64,000 nucleotides of DNA from Thozetella sp. PMI_491 (lineage: Eukaryota > Ascomycota > Sordariomycetes > Chaetosphaeriales > Chaetosphaeriaceae): contig MU270018.1 in the NCBI GenBank assembly GCA_021432635.1, positions 69,579 to 133,578 of the forward strand, written 5' to 3'. Under the pieces are notes generated by a model. The model worked only from the letters and a program-made list of their open reading frames with translations. It did no database searches and was not told the DNA's origin. Made by a program: the position numbers and the translations under genes. Positions 21,642 through 33,006 of this stretch are shown in pieces (position 1 is the stretch's first letter; each line of letters begins with the position of its first letter).

Positions 21642-23018
21642 GTTGGCTGCTGAGGACAGTCTAATCGTTGTATCGGCGTGACCAGCTGGGGATGGAGACT
21701 ACCGGAATTAGCAGGGAGAGAGAGAGAGTGTGTGTGTGTATGTGTGTATGTGTGTATGTGTTGTATCTGTCAACTCTTTTGCAAGTCTCGGAGGTTCTCG
21801 TCGAACCACCGGGACCGGCCTGAAAGCCGCAGGCAGCCGAGGCCCGGACGAGCTTAGCCCGAAGGGTGACGGATCGGAGGGGTGCTGGATTAGCCAAAAT
21901 ACATGCCTTGCGCTGTAGGAGGATGAAGACAAGTTGCAACACCTAGCGCGCTCTTGCGTCCCAACTTACCCCGGCGTAATTATCTGGGGTCCTCGAGCGG
22001 GCTGGGTTGAGTGGTTGCGCAAAGCTTGCACAACCAAGCGTGGTGGCCGCTGCCGCCAGGGGAGAAAATGTCGCATGGCTTTTTCTCATGACAGTTCGTC
22101 TCATGACATTTGACGTATTGGTTGCATGCCTCCTGACGTGCTCTCACCCACCACCACGTCTCTGTCGTGTACCAGCATGAGCTCTGGCGCTCCCAGATTT
22201 GGTGGTGGTGGGGGTCGAGGAATCATCACGGCTGGTCCCACCTACCTACTTTGTACCTACAGTGCGGTACGGAGTACTAACCTTCGCTTCCTTTGTCCAT
22301 CTTACACAGGGCAGTCACCATCGCCATACAGATGTGTAGGACGAAGTACCTACCCTGCCTATCTTACGTAGCCGTCAAACCAAAAGAGGGTCCGACGTCC
22401 GACTGAGTCGTTTGACATTGGCCGCAGGCACCAAACGAGAGAGATACCTTACCAAGGGATGCGTAACACACCAACCTCTGTAGGCTTCCCCGATCACTTC
22501 ATACGCAGGCCCTCTAAGGCTCTGTGGCAGTGTGCTTTCCATCCAACGAAGGGCTGGATCTCGCTGCTGCCTCCCATCCCGCCGCGTGTGCTGGGGCGTA
22601 GTTTTGATAGGCCGTCGACCTCTTCCTCGTATTTATCACTTATTCCATACATAGATAACATTTCGCAAAGGCAAAAGAATAGTGAGGCTCTCTCTGGTCC
22701 TACCCTGTTGTTCCGGAGCACTTGCCCCTCTCACCGTAATAGGGCCTCTTCTTGGCGGTCGGTGCGCTAGCGGCTGCCCCACGACGGACCCATCGTCATT
22801 TTGGTGTGGAGCCCGCCTCCCCGCCCTCCTCCAAAACAGTGCTCGCTCCTAGTGGTTCGTCGGCCTAGCCACCTTGTCCAGCCGATAGCTGCTGCACCCC
22901 AACTCCAACCTTCCTTCCTGCGACCTGTCCAGGAGCGCCCGAGCAACCTTGAAGCAACACGACACAGGCTTCGTCGTTGGCCGACTCCAGCCCGGGAACC
23001 CATCGTCATCTCGCAAAA
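21642..23018. other. divergent promoter region, 1.4 kb
   Basis: Lies between the starts of the aminotransferase (-) and ABC transporter (+) genes. Contains a GA/GT microsatellite and, around 22230-22370, clustered ACCTAC/GTACCTAC motifs. No conserved frame was seen. Confidence 0.5.
21715..21762 (+). repeat. GA/GT microsatellite
   Basis: A (GA)n tract passes into (TG)n with TATG interruptions. Simple repeat in the aminotransferase promoter. Confidence 0.85.
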
Positions 23019-26000
23019 ATGGTGTCGCACATAACCCGCGCGATCGCGGTGGCGGCGCTCTCCATGTCGGCCCTACCGACCCTCACGTCTGCCTACAGGA
23101 ACTCGTCGTCAATCAACATGGCGCGGGCGCACATGTCGCTGATGGAGGACCGTCCCAAAGACTGCCCGCCATGGTAAGCTTCCCACCTCACCTCCTGCCC
23201 CTTCACCTTTGGTTGCTGCGATCTCGTCGCTGTGTGTGCCAAGCGCTGACGCGGTCCTCCACAATAGCTTCAACTGCCACCTGCCGGTGTATTCGTGTGG
23301 CCAGTTCTCCCCTTGCAACGAATTCAATGGGAAGTGCGACTGCCCTCCTGGCTTCGGCGGTGATGATTGCTTGGAACCTCGTACGTGATACGTCTCTTGT
23401 TCTGGCCGCCGGCATGCTGATTTTCTTTCTACCCAGTTTGCGGATCTCTGGCCGACGGGAGAGACCGACCGATTCGTAACGAGCCAGCCTGCGAATGCAA
23501 AGACGGCTGGACCGGCATCAACTGCAACGTGTGCACCAACGACCGTGCTTGCGACGCCCTAATGGAGACCGGGGAGGGGGGACTCTGCTATACTAGCGGC
23601 GAAGTCGTCATCAACAACTACCAGATATGCGATGTTACCAACCAGGCCATCCGTTCGATGCTTGGCGAAAAAGTGCCCCAGGTTACCTTCACTTGCAGAG
23701 CTGAGGACAAAACGTGTGACTTCCAATGCATGTCGCCCCGATCTCCCTTTGCCCTTTGCCCTTTGCTGATCTGCCACGCAGTTTGGGTCGACCAGCAGGA
23801 ATCCTTCATGTGCCATCTCGACCAGTGCAAGTCCACCGCCACCTTCGACCCCAATGGCGTCAAGAACACGACTTCTTATGAGTGCGACAAGGTTGCCTGC
23901 GAATGTGTCCCGGATCGCATGCTCTGCGGTGCGGATGGCTCTGTCGATATTAGTGACTTCTTGACCATCGAGATCCAGGGACCTGCGAGCTTCGACTGTG
24001 TCCAAGAGCCTGGCCTTGCCAAGAAGTGCGCTTTCAGCGAGCCTTCCATGAACGACCTTATAAGCTCCATATTTGGCGACCAGAATATTCAGCTCAGCTG
24101 CCAGGCTGGCGAGTGTCTATACCACACTCAAGTCCCCGGTTATTACCCCGACGTCCCCAAGATCAATACTCCCCTCATCGCCGGCGTCATCGCCGGTTGC
24201 TCTCTCTTTTTAGTCGCCGTTATCCTTTTGACTTGGTACCTCTCCCGGCGAAGGTTCGGCTACAGCCCCCTCCAGCTGGACGATTCAGACGACGAAGCCA
24301 TCAAGTTGATGACGGACCACAAGCCGGCCTCCCTTTTCTGGGATAATGTCTCGTACGAACTAGGCGACAGGCAGATTCTGAACGGCATCCAGGGGCTAGC
24401 TCATCCTGGTGAGATAACGGCCATCATGGGCGCCTCAGGCGCGGGAAAGACCACCTTCCTAGATATTCTTGCTCGCAAGAACAAGCGCGGCCAGGTCGGC
24501 GGTAACTTCTACGTGAACGGCGAGAAAGTAAACGATGCGGATTTCCGGAACGCTGTGGGCTTTGTCGACCAGGAGGACACGATGCTTCCGACTCTGACGG
24601 TGCACGAGACAATCTTGACGAGCGCTCTTCTCCGCCTTCCACGAGATATGGGCAGGGCAGCCAAGGAGCAACGTGTGACTGAAGTGGAGAAACAGCTCGG
24701 TATATACCACATTCGCGACTCGCTAATCGGGTCCGAAGAGGGCAAGGGGCGAGGCATCTCTGGCGGAGAGAAGCGTCGGGTCGGTATCGCGTGCGAACTT
24801 GTTACTAGCCCGTCTATTCTGTTTCTGGACGAGCCCACCAGTGGCCTAGACGCCTACAACGCCTACAACGTTGTCGAATGCCTTGTTACCCTGGCAAAAA
24901 CCTACAAGCGGACCGTTATCTTCACCATCCATCAGCCCCGTTCTAACATTGTGGCCCTGTTTGACCGGCTCATCCTGCTGGCCCAAGGCAAGACTGTGTA
25001 TTCGGGGCCTTTTCATCAATGCCAAGACTACTTCGACCACATCGGATATAGCTGCCCACCCGGTTTCAACATCGCCGACTACTTGGTCGACTTGACGATG
25101 CACGCCGGCTCTATAACCTCCTATGATGAAGGAATGGTGGTCGGAGACACAGCAAGCCTCGGCCAGAGCAGCACCACGGCCATCAAATCAATTGCTAGCG
25201 TTTCTGGTGGAAGCGTCGGGGATGACAGCACCGCGGAAGCCTCATCCTCGAGGCCCAAGGCCAAGCGTCGGGACTCGGTTAGGACCAGACAGGAAAGGGA
25301 GCTATATACGAGACGATGGCAGGCAGTTGACACCGCTACCTCATCCGACGCCGGCGAAGAGGTTGGTGCGTACAAGCTTCAGAAGCGCGACCCCGCAGCC
25401 GTCCCAGCTCATGTCGCCGACCTCCACGATCTGCCGCCGGCTGTGACGACAGGGACAGACCTCGACATCCTGGTGCACTCATATATCCAGTCGGACATCG
25501 CTGGCAACATCCACGACGAGATCCAGGATGCGGTCGACCGCGCCGGAAGCAGTAACGGGCAGAACTCGAACGGATACACTCCTGAGGGTCCGAATATCTA
25601 CATTGGCGGGATGGGCAAAGGCTATGCACGGATTGGCTATCTCCGTCAGTTCGCAATTCTCTCCCAGCGCACTTGGAGGAACCTCTATCGGAACCCCATG
25701 CTCATGCTTACCCACTATGCCATTGCCATCTTACTAGCCGTGTTTGCGGGATTCTTGTTCTACGGCCTCACGAGCGACATCCCTGGTTTCCAAAACAGGC
25801 TGGGTCTCTTCTTCTTCATCCTCGCCCTTTTCGGGTTCAGCACATTGACATCCCTGAGCGTCTTCTCTGCCGAGAGGCTGCTATTTGTGCGAGAGCGGGC
25901 AAACGGCTACTACTCGCCCGTCACCTACTTTGCCGCCAAGGTCATCTTCGATATCGTTCCTTTGCGCATCATTCCACCCATCCTCCTTGGCTCCATCATC

Positions 26001-26468
26001 TACCCCATGACCGGACTTGTTGCAGACGCTAGCCACTTCTTTGTCTTCATATTAGTCCTCGTGCTTTTCAACCTGGCCGCCGCGACCATCTGTCTTTTCA
26101 TTGGCATTGTATGCAAGGACGGTGGCGTCGCTAATCTCATCGGCAGCTTGGTGATGCTTTTTAGCTTGCTCTTTGCGGGCCTGCTACTCAACCACGATGC
26201 CATTCCTGCCGCGGCCGTGTGGCTCCAGTATCTTTCCATATTCCACTACGCCTTCGAATCCCTGATTGTCAACGAGGTCAGCCATCTGATCCTAATCGAC
26301 CAGAAGTATGGCCTCGACATTACTGTTCCCGGAGCTGCTATTCTCAGTTCGTTTGGGTTCAACAATGGCGCCATGTGGATGGATATCATCAACCTGGGGA
26401 TCTTCGGGGCCGTATTCGTGGTACTGGCTTATGCCGCTATGCATATTCTACTAGTTGAGAAACGGTAG
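23019..26468 (+). CDS. adp1: ABCG-type transporter with extracellular cysteine-rich head (Adp1-like)
   Basis: ABC transporter of the ABCG (White) half-size class, like yeast Adp1, whose substrate is not established. Exons: 23019-23173, 23268-23380, 23437-26468, with a further likely intron at 23728-23781 (about 1081 aa if removed, 1099 if kept). A signal peptide (residues 1-25) leads to a luminal/extracellular part with EGF-like cysteine spacing ([47 protein letters not shown]). A first membrane segment lies at about 335-358 ([19 protein letters not shown]). The ATPase has Walker [10 protein letters not shown], signature ISGGEKRR and Walker [12 protein letters not shown] (about 420-555), then a Ser/Asp-rich linker and six or so membrane segments from about 850 to the end. 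Motifs are complete, so it should be active. Confidence 0.92.
23728..23781 (+). other. probable GC-AG intron of 54 nt inside the ABC transporter gene
   Basis: The reading frame stays open through this stretch but encodes 18 odd residues ([18 protein letters not shown]) between two typical segments. A GCATGT donor, a GCTGAT branch-like site near 23765-23770 and a GCAG acceptor at 23778-23781 would remove it and join ...CDFQ to FWVDQQESF. Not proven. Confidence 0.6.
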
Positions 26469-26955
26469 CGAGCTCGCCATGCTGCACCCTCTTGTGTGAT
26501 AAGAAGGTTTTCATATGTATGATAGTTCCCTTTTGAGCCGATAACTCAACGTCATCCGTAGACAGCGGACCTGGAAGCATCGGGGGCTCTAGTTCGCTAA
26601 ATTTTCCGAGGAGCTCATCATTTTCTTTAACATAATCACCCAGAAAGCAGGTACCTACCAGATCACATAAGCGCAGGAGGATAGGAGTTGAGGCGTTTTC
26701 CCGGGGCCTATCGATCTATCATTCGTTCACACACACCAAACACAATAGCCATACACTATATTACAGTATATTCGCAATCTCATATTCCCCCCCATCCTCC
26801 CAACGCGGAGACAAGATGCTGATGCTATGCTTACATGACACGTGCCCTGCGAGTCCTCTCCGTGAATCTGGTCAGGCTGCTTGGTTACCGAGAACACGGA
26901 GTCGCCAGTACCAACTCTTGAGTTGCGTTTAAATTGCCAGCCTAGCAGCTCTAGT
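26469..26955. other. intergenic between convergent genes
   Basis: 3' flanks of the ABC transporter (+) and mS26 (-) genes. Nothing further seen. Confidence 0.5.
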
Positions 26956-27906
26956 TCACTCCATCTTGCCGCCCATCAGTTCTTCAGCGAGCTGCTTCTG
27001 CCGATTTGTAGCCAGAGTGGACTTCTTCGAGTCCAAGCCGGTATCTTCCATCATCTTGCGCAGTTGCGTGATATTGATCGGCGGTCCAAAGCCCCACTGG
27101 CTCTCCGTCTTGTCCAGGGCGGTGTTAAGATACTTGGGGTTGTCGAATATGTCGTTCACTTTGGTCTCCAGCTCCGCCTCGTCAACGATGAAGTCCGCGG
27201 AAGCCATATAAAGCCTCGCCAGAGCATCTTGCCGGGCCTCGCTTTTCTGTGCCATTTTTTCCGCATGGGCCTGTCGCGCCTCCTCGGCGACTTGGAAACG
27301 ATTAGGGTCGAGGGCGACCTTGGTCACCGTAGAGGTGGCCCCCAGCACTGTCGAATGCGATAGCATTTCGTCCAACGCATCTGGCCTGCGAGCGGCTCTT
27401 CGGTTGAACTGGAACTTGATCTGGGACCTGCGGCGCCGCTCCAAGTCGAATGTATGCTTGCGCTCCCAGAGCCCTTCGATACCCTCGGCAAGTGATTTGC
27501 GCCTCACCTCCGCCATCTCCCACTTTCGCAGTTGCACCTCGCTCTTGGGCTTGTCTCCAGTAAGTTGTTTCTTCGACAGCGGAGCGGTCCTCTCGACGAA
27601 ATCCGGATCTAGCTTGCTCATGCCACCGCGCTGCCGGAAGATTTGACGCGGGCGCGGGAGGTGACCGCGAACGGGAGCTGATCGCTCCTCTGACGATTGG
27701 GGCGGTTCCGGGATAGTGATGTAGAGAGGAGACTCAGGTGGTACGACAATTCGAGATTGGACGCGGGTCGAGCTAAAGTATCGCGTGCTTGAAACCACGG
27801 TGGCAGCGGCGACTGCCCTAGTTTTGGATGGTATGGAGGCCATGGCTCGCGCCGAAAGCGCGCTGGGGAGACCGCATAGGGGCTGGCACCTTAACGGGGC
27901 AGGCAT
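26956..27906 (-). CDS. pet123: mitochondrial small-subunit ribosomal protein mS26 (Pet123)
   Basis: Mitochondria-specific protein of the small ribosomal subunit; in yeast Pet123 also links to translational activators. Single exon of 316 aa. The N-terminus is Arg/Ser/Ala-rich without acids for about 50 residues (targeting sequence). PRPRQIFRQRGG and a long charged helical stretch rich in Arg and Glu (KWEMAEVRRKSLAEGIEGLW, HTFDLERRRRSQIKFQFNRR) are characteristic of the family. The end has WGFGPPINITQLRKMME and KKSTLATNRQKQLAEELMGG. Two further ATGs in frame (residue 22, MASIPSK) could be the true start. Identification rests on overall pattern and length, so it is slightly less certain than the other ribosomal genes. 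Confidence 0.8.
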   Translation of the reverse strand: MPAPLRCQPLCGLPSALSARAMASIPSKTRAVAAATVVSSTRYFSSTRVQSRIVVPPESPLYITIPEPPQSSEERSAPVRGHLPRPRQIFRQRGGMSKLDPDFVERTAPLSKKQLTGDKPKSEVQLRKWEMAEVRRKSLAEGIEGLWERKHTFDLERRRRSQIKFQFNRRAARRPDALDEMLSHSTVLGATSTVTKVALDPNRFQVAEEARQAHAEKMAQKSEARQDALARLYMASADFIVDEAELETKVNDIFDNPKYLNTALDKTESQWGFGPPINITQLRKMMEDTGLDSKKSTLATNRQKQLAEELMGGKME

Positions 27907-28216
27907 CTTGGACGGGATTTCTGCTCAAAATTGACGCTTCGTAGCCTCAATTGATGGCGGAGTCGATCAAGAACAAGGCAAAAGGAGAAAGGTGTAGTAA
28001 AACTGATGAAGCTTGGTACCAGCAGACCAGGCCCGCCCCTTCCAAGCTAGCGCTGCAAAAGAATTTACCCCTACAGTGAGAGTACTGCCTCCACTCACCG
28101 CTATTTTTTTTCTCAAGCAAAATTTAGGTCTGCAAGGCCCCGCCGTTTCTTTCTTTCTCTACAACCCTTTCCACCTGTCCGAGCACCAACCCGGGACCTG
28201 GGCGTCATTATCCAGG
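27907..28216. promoter_or_regulatory. short divergent promoter, mS26 and nog2
   Basis: Only about 310 bp separate the start codons of two genes that both serve ribosome production, one mitochondrial and one cytosolic. Pyrimidine-rich stretches lie around 28140-28190. No specific operator is recognised. Confidence 0.5.
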
Positions 28217-31200
28217 ATGCGCACTGGAAAGAAAGAAAAGTCGAGGCTTGCCCGTCAGGGCAAGCTCGGAGACGGGATGGCGAACGTCAAGGTTAAGGGG
28301 TAAGACCTCCATTTCTACTGGATTTTCACAACCTGTCGGTGTGCAGATATCCACCATGGCCGTGGCCCAGCTTTTACGTTTGCCTCTAACAATTGAATAG
28401 GACAAACTTTTATACCACCGAAAAAAAGGCGAAGCTCAAGGTATTATTCTTCCAGGCTAATGGCATAGCTGTCTCGGGATACTGACGAGCTCAGAAAACA
28501 TTGAAAGACACAGGCGCTCCCACCAGGAACAAAGATGGCAAGATTGTCAGGTTTGGACACCGGCTCTACATCTATCGTGATTTGCTTTGGTAGCTAACTC
28601 GTTTCCCTTGCTATAGCGCCGCTGTCTACCAGTCTCGTGAAGTGCCGACGGCGGTGATAGAGCCTAACAGGCGGTGGTTTAACAGCACTCGTGTCATCTC
28701 CCAAGAGGCGGTAGGCCTCCCGCCCTTCCTGATCAGTGCACCATAGGCACGAACTAATTGCCACATTAGCTCAGTAACTTCCGAGAAGCCATGGCTGAGA
28801 AAGATAGAGACCCAAATACTGTCTTGCTCAAGAGCAACAAGGTGGGCAAATTTATTGTCGGGGATAACTGAAAACGTGGCGCTGACCCGTGCAGCTTCCG
28901 CTCTCCCTCATCCGAGATGGCGATGAATCTCGTGGGGCATCGAAGCGTCGAACAAAAATGACGATTGAGACCTCTCCGTTCGCCGAGACATTTGGCCCGA
29001 AGGCCCAGAGAAAGCGTGTCAAGCTCGGTGCCGCCTCAATAGAAGAGCTCGCAGGGGAGTCTGAAAAGAACTTGGACTCATACCGCGACCGTCTTGAGCA
29101 GAAACGATTGCTTAGCGGGACTGCTGGGGCCGCCAACGATGAGCAAGGCTCGGGCCAAGAAGATGAGGGGGCTATCAATGCTGCCCTCGAGCCAATTTTC
29201 AACAAAGGCCAGAGCAGACGCATCTGGAACGAACTTTATAAGGTCATCGACTCTGTGGACATTGTTCTTCATGTCCTGGATGCCAGAGATCCCCTCGGGA
29301 CTCGCTGTCGAAGCGTCGAGAAATACTTGAGGACCGAGGCTCCGCATAAACATCATGTCTTGTGAGTCAACTCCAGCCTATCTCGCATGGCTACCCATTG
29401 GCTCTTGCCCTGACTAACTTGGTATTAAAGCATCTTGAATAAAATTGACCTCGTACCGACGAAAGTTGCTGTAAGTAGACAACAACCACGATCCCCCTGT
29501 TTCAATATCGACGAGGCAATTTCACCGTCGACTTTCGCACCGCAGCAGTCATTAGTGGCGACCCCAAGAATCCTGTCAGGACACTCTCGCTTCATGCAAT
29601 TCGCTATGGGAGACAGTCTGTTACATCTTGGGGAGATCAATATCCACCTCCCGCTGTTCTTGGCCCTTGGGCTGGGAACTGGCAGGCTCCGTTCTGGTGT
29701 CTTGCCATGGGAACCGGATGTGAATCAAACGAGTTGAAGGCCACCACTGCCTCACGGCATATCCCATGGTGCTCTTCTTAGTAGTGATTCATACATTTGT
29801 CTCATCAAATCCGTTGCTTCATGAATCGCAAAACGATAAATGCTAACCGGATGGACAGGCCGCTTGGGTCAAGACATTACAGAGTTCGTCTCCTCAACCC
29901 CCCCTCCCCCGAGCGCTTCAGAGAATGTCTATTCGTTGCAGCGGCATCGCCTCTCTTGAACTAGTTCTCCGGACAAGCCTAACTCACGATAGAGGAATAT
30001 CCGACATGCGCTTTAAGGTCCAGCGTCAAGAACCCCTTTGGTCGAGGTATGAAAAATGATTCACCCTTCGTACCTTCGATAGCTGACTTGTCGAAGGGAG
30101 CTTGATCGACCTACTTAGGCAGTTCTCCATCCTCCACAAAGAACGCAAACAAGTTTCTGTGGGCTTGATCGGCTATCCGAAGTGAGTGCTACCACTAAAT
30201 CTATAGAGATCTCACACGTTTATACAATTACTAACGGCCGTAGCGTCGGTAAATCATCAGTCATAAATAGTTTACGTGGCAAGCCAGTCGCACGAGTCGC
30301 CCCCATTCCGGTACAGCAGAACTCCTCCTCCTTTCGTTGGCCAAAAATAAACTAACAATTTCATCGTAGGGTGAAACCAAGTAGGCCACCTTTTAGGCTT
30401 TCCTTACCTGGGTTGCTCGCTAACGATATATAAGGGTGTGGCAGTACGTCACGCTCACAAAACGCATCTATCTCGTAGACTGTCCGGTATGATTACCTAC
30501 ATCCTGGTTCGTTGTTTAGCATGTAGACTAACTTGATACAGGGGATTGTGCCCCCTAACAACGATTCGCCCGAGGATATCCTTCTCCGGGGTGTGGTGCG
30601 CGTAGAAAAGTAGGACCCAGCGACCGTCGCCCTTGCTCCAAGATCGACATCTAGAACTAACGGGGCCTATACAGTGTACAAGACCCTGCTCAGTATCTAG
30701 CCGCTCTGATGGCAAAGGTGAAGCCGCAGCACATGGAGCGGACCTACGAGCTGAAGGGTTGGAAGGACTCAGTCGAATTCCTCGAGCTCCTAGCTAGGAA
30801 AAGTGGCCGCCTCCTCAAGGGAGGCGAACCCGACGTCGATGCAGTTGCCAAGGTACGTCTCTCCCCAATCCTCGATAACATCATGTCGTCATGGCCGTGC
30901 CCTAACTCTCCTCTCTGCAGTGAGTATTTTTCTCGGCTTTGTCCTGTCCTTGGTGAGCGTTACGGCACCATCTGTACCGCGTACTAATACCTCGCCAGGG
31001 CGGTCATCAACGACTTTATCCGCGGTAAACTACCTTGGTTCACCCCACCGCCTATACTGGAAGGGGACGGGGCCGTGAGGGATGGCCGAGAGGGCAGGCT
31101 TGGCGAGATGAGGAAACGCAAGCGTGACGACTTGGAAAGCGTCCTGGCCAGTGCTCCTGGGACTTCTATGGGAGCGTCCACACCGCCAAGTGGCGAGGCT

Positions 31201-31473
31201 GCAGAAGAGCCAGAAGACGACGATTTCGAAGGGTTTTCGAGCGAAGGCGAGACACGGGAAGGAACGGAAGTGGCAGATAAGCAAAGCACCCCTGCTAGCA
31301 GCGCTGGCGAAGAGGACATGATACCCCTTGACGATTCAAGTGAGGAGGAAGACGACGATGCCGCTTCTGAGAACGGCGTGGATGGTTTGCTTGAGGAATC
31401 AGCGGATCCCGACGAGTCCGAGGAGGAATTGGACAGTGTACCATGTCGAAAGAGACAAAAGAAGGCTAGGTGA
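28217..31473 (+). CDS. nog2: nucleolar GTP-binding protein 2 (Nog2/Nug2)
   Basis: Circularly permuted GTPase needed for late nuclear maturation of the 60S ribosomal subunit. I reconstruct 16 exons: 28217-28299, 28401-28440, 28495-28550, 28617-28710, 28770-28841, 28895-29361, 29431-29470, 29859-29883, 29993-30046, 30097-30181, 30244-30310, 30370-30380, 30435-30486, 30542-30609, 30675-30852, 31000-31473 (about 621 aa). The N-terminal NGP1NT domain is clear (MRTGKKEKSRLARQGK, VYQSREVPTAVIEPNRRWFN). The permuted G motifs follow in order: NKIDLVP (G4), GYPNVGKSSVINSL (G1), PGETK, and DCPGIVPP (G3). The tail is acidic with a basic end (CRKRQKKAR). All phases agree except the last intron: the consensus acceptor ends at 30998, but the conserved VINDFIRGKLPWFTPPP frame needs the exon to start at 31000. 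Exon 12 is 11 nt, and intron 7 is about 390 nt, long for this genome. Confidence 0.9.
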
Positions 31474-32300
31474 TAGGCCCGGCGTAGCGTCGGTTAGTGC
31501 ATAGTAGCTTTCGCAGCCATCAAATGCATATGCGCCGGTGATACCTGCACCAACAACTCTGACTATCCATTCAGTGCGCGTGATCTTTCAAGCTAGTCGC
31601 TCTATTGTGCCAACGTTGAGCCTCACGTCCGTGATGCTCTCCATCGGTGGCTATGTGTAATGGCATTTCCTTAGGCGAATAAGGAAGAATGTATAGAGTG
31701 AGTCGGCCTCTGTATCAAGGGGTCTGGGTGTCTCTAGCTTCAATCGAGCCGCTTGGCCGGGGGGGCGAGGGGGGGGCCTATCAGAACTGCAGGAGCCCTC
31801 TTTATTGTTGGTATGTGAGAGACAGATGTTTTGTTCAAGGGGTAAGACAAGCCAAGCAGACTAGCCCCTTGAGTGAGTACCTAACTACTAACAGAGGAGG
31901 CAGATTAGCTTGCTAGGGGAGAGAAGTAAAGCCCCACGCATCCTCATCGCCCGCCACCTCCGACATGTAATACTGCGCACATTCTGCACGTTAGAACCCC
32001 CGCTCTGATTGCTGAGTGAGTACACCCACTAAACAGCACTGGATCCCCACCCCGATGACAGCATAGTGCCTGCATATTTCGCGTGATGCCGGTAGCCAAG
32101 TAGCGCAGTAGTCAAGTCGACTCTCGGCTCGCTCTGTTTCCCCTCCTCTCCAACAGCGCGCTCCTACAATCCATCCTTCCTCAGCGACCCCAGCCAACAC
32201 GGTTGCCTTAACTTAACTCGGATCGTCGTTACGTTGGGCGAGTTATAAACCTCCCGCCACCGCCATCGTTACAGTGGCCCCATTGCGCGACATTCACATA
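31474..32300. other. intergenic between two + strand genes
   Basis: 3' flank of nog2 and promoter of the DsbA-fold gene. No conserved frame seen. Confidence 0.5.
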
Positions 32301-33006
32301 ATGGCTCTTCCTCCCAAGTTCAAGGGTGCTAGGCTCTTCCTAGGTTCGGATGTTTCGGCGGCAGCAGAACAGGTACACACGGTCGAGATCTTTCTCGACT
32401 ACGTCTGTCCTTTCTCTGCAAGTAAGTAGGACTCCCGGTAGCTCAGCGGAAGCCAGCTGACCCGGGCCGACCCCTATAGAGCTGTTCAATACTCTCTACA
32501 CTGCCGTGGTCCCCGCTATCCGCGCCAACGCGCAGCTGGCGGCCAGGGTGCAGTTCATCTTCCGCCAACAAGTCCAGCCTTGGCACCCGTCGTCGACGCT
32601 AGTCCACGAGGCGGGCGTGGCCGTTTTGCGGCTGGCGCCAGAAAAGTTCTGGGACTTCAGCGCGGCCTTGTTCAAGGACCAGAAGGCCTATTTTGACGTC
32701 TCGGTTGTCAACGAGACCCGCAACGAGACGTACAAGCGGCTGGCCAAGCTCGGTGCCCAGAGCGCGGGCGTAGACGAGGCCGAGCTGTACCAGCTGCTGG
32801 CTGTGCCCACCTTGCCAGCCAAAGATGGAAGCCTCAACATCGGCAACGCCGTTACCAACGACCTGAAGGTGGCCATCAAGACGGCCCGCCTAGTCGGCGT
32901 TCACGTGAGCCCCACTGTGATTTTCGACGGGTGGCCTGCCAACGAGATCAGCAGTAGCTGGACGGCCGACCAATGGTTGCAATGGCTTGGGAAGAACGTG
33001 GCGTGA
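32301..33006 (+). CDS. DsbA/thioredoxin-fold protein (Thioredoxin_4-like)
   Basis: Small protein with a DsbA-like thioredoxin fold. Exons: 32301-32421 and 32480-33006 (215 aa). The first strand and active-site helix read VEIFLDYVCPFSAKLFN, so the usual CxxC is reduced to a single cysteine (CPFS). That is seen in DsbA-fold proteins that bind thiols or act as transferases rather than disulfide oxidases. The cis-proline loop is VSPTVIFDGWP, and the helical insert WHPSSTLVHEAGVAVLRLAP is typical. No signal peptide or presequence is visible, so it is probably cytosolic. A GST kappa-like or monothiol oxidoreductase role is possible; the substrate is unknown. Confidence 0.85.
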
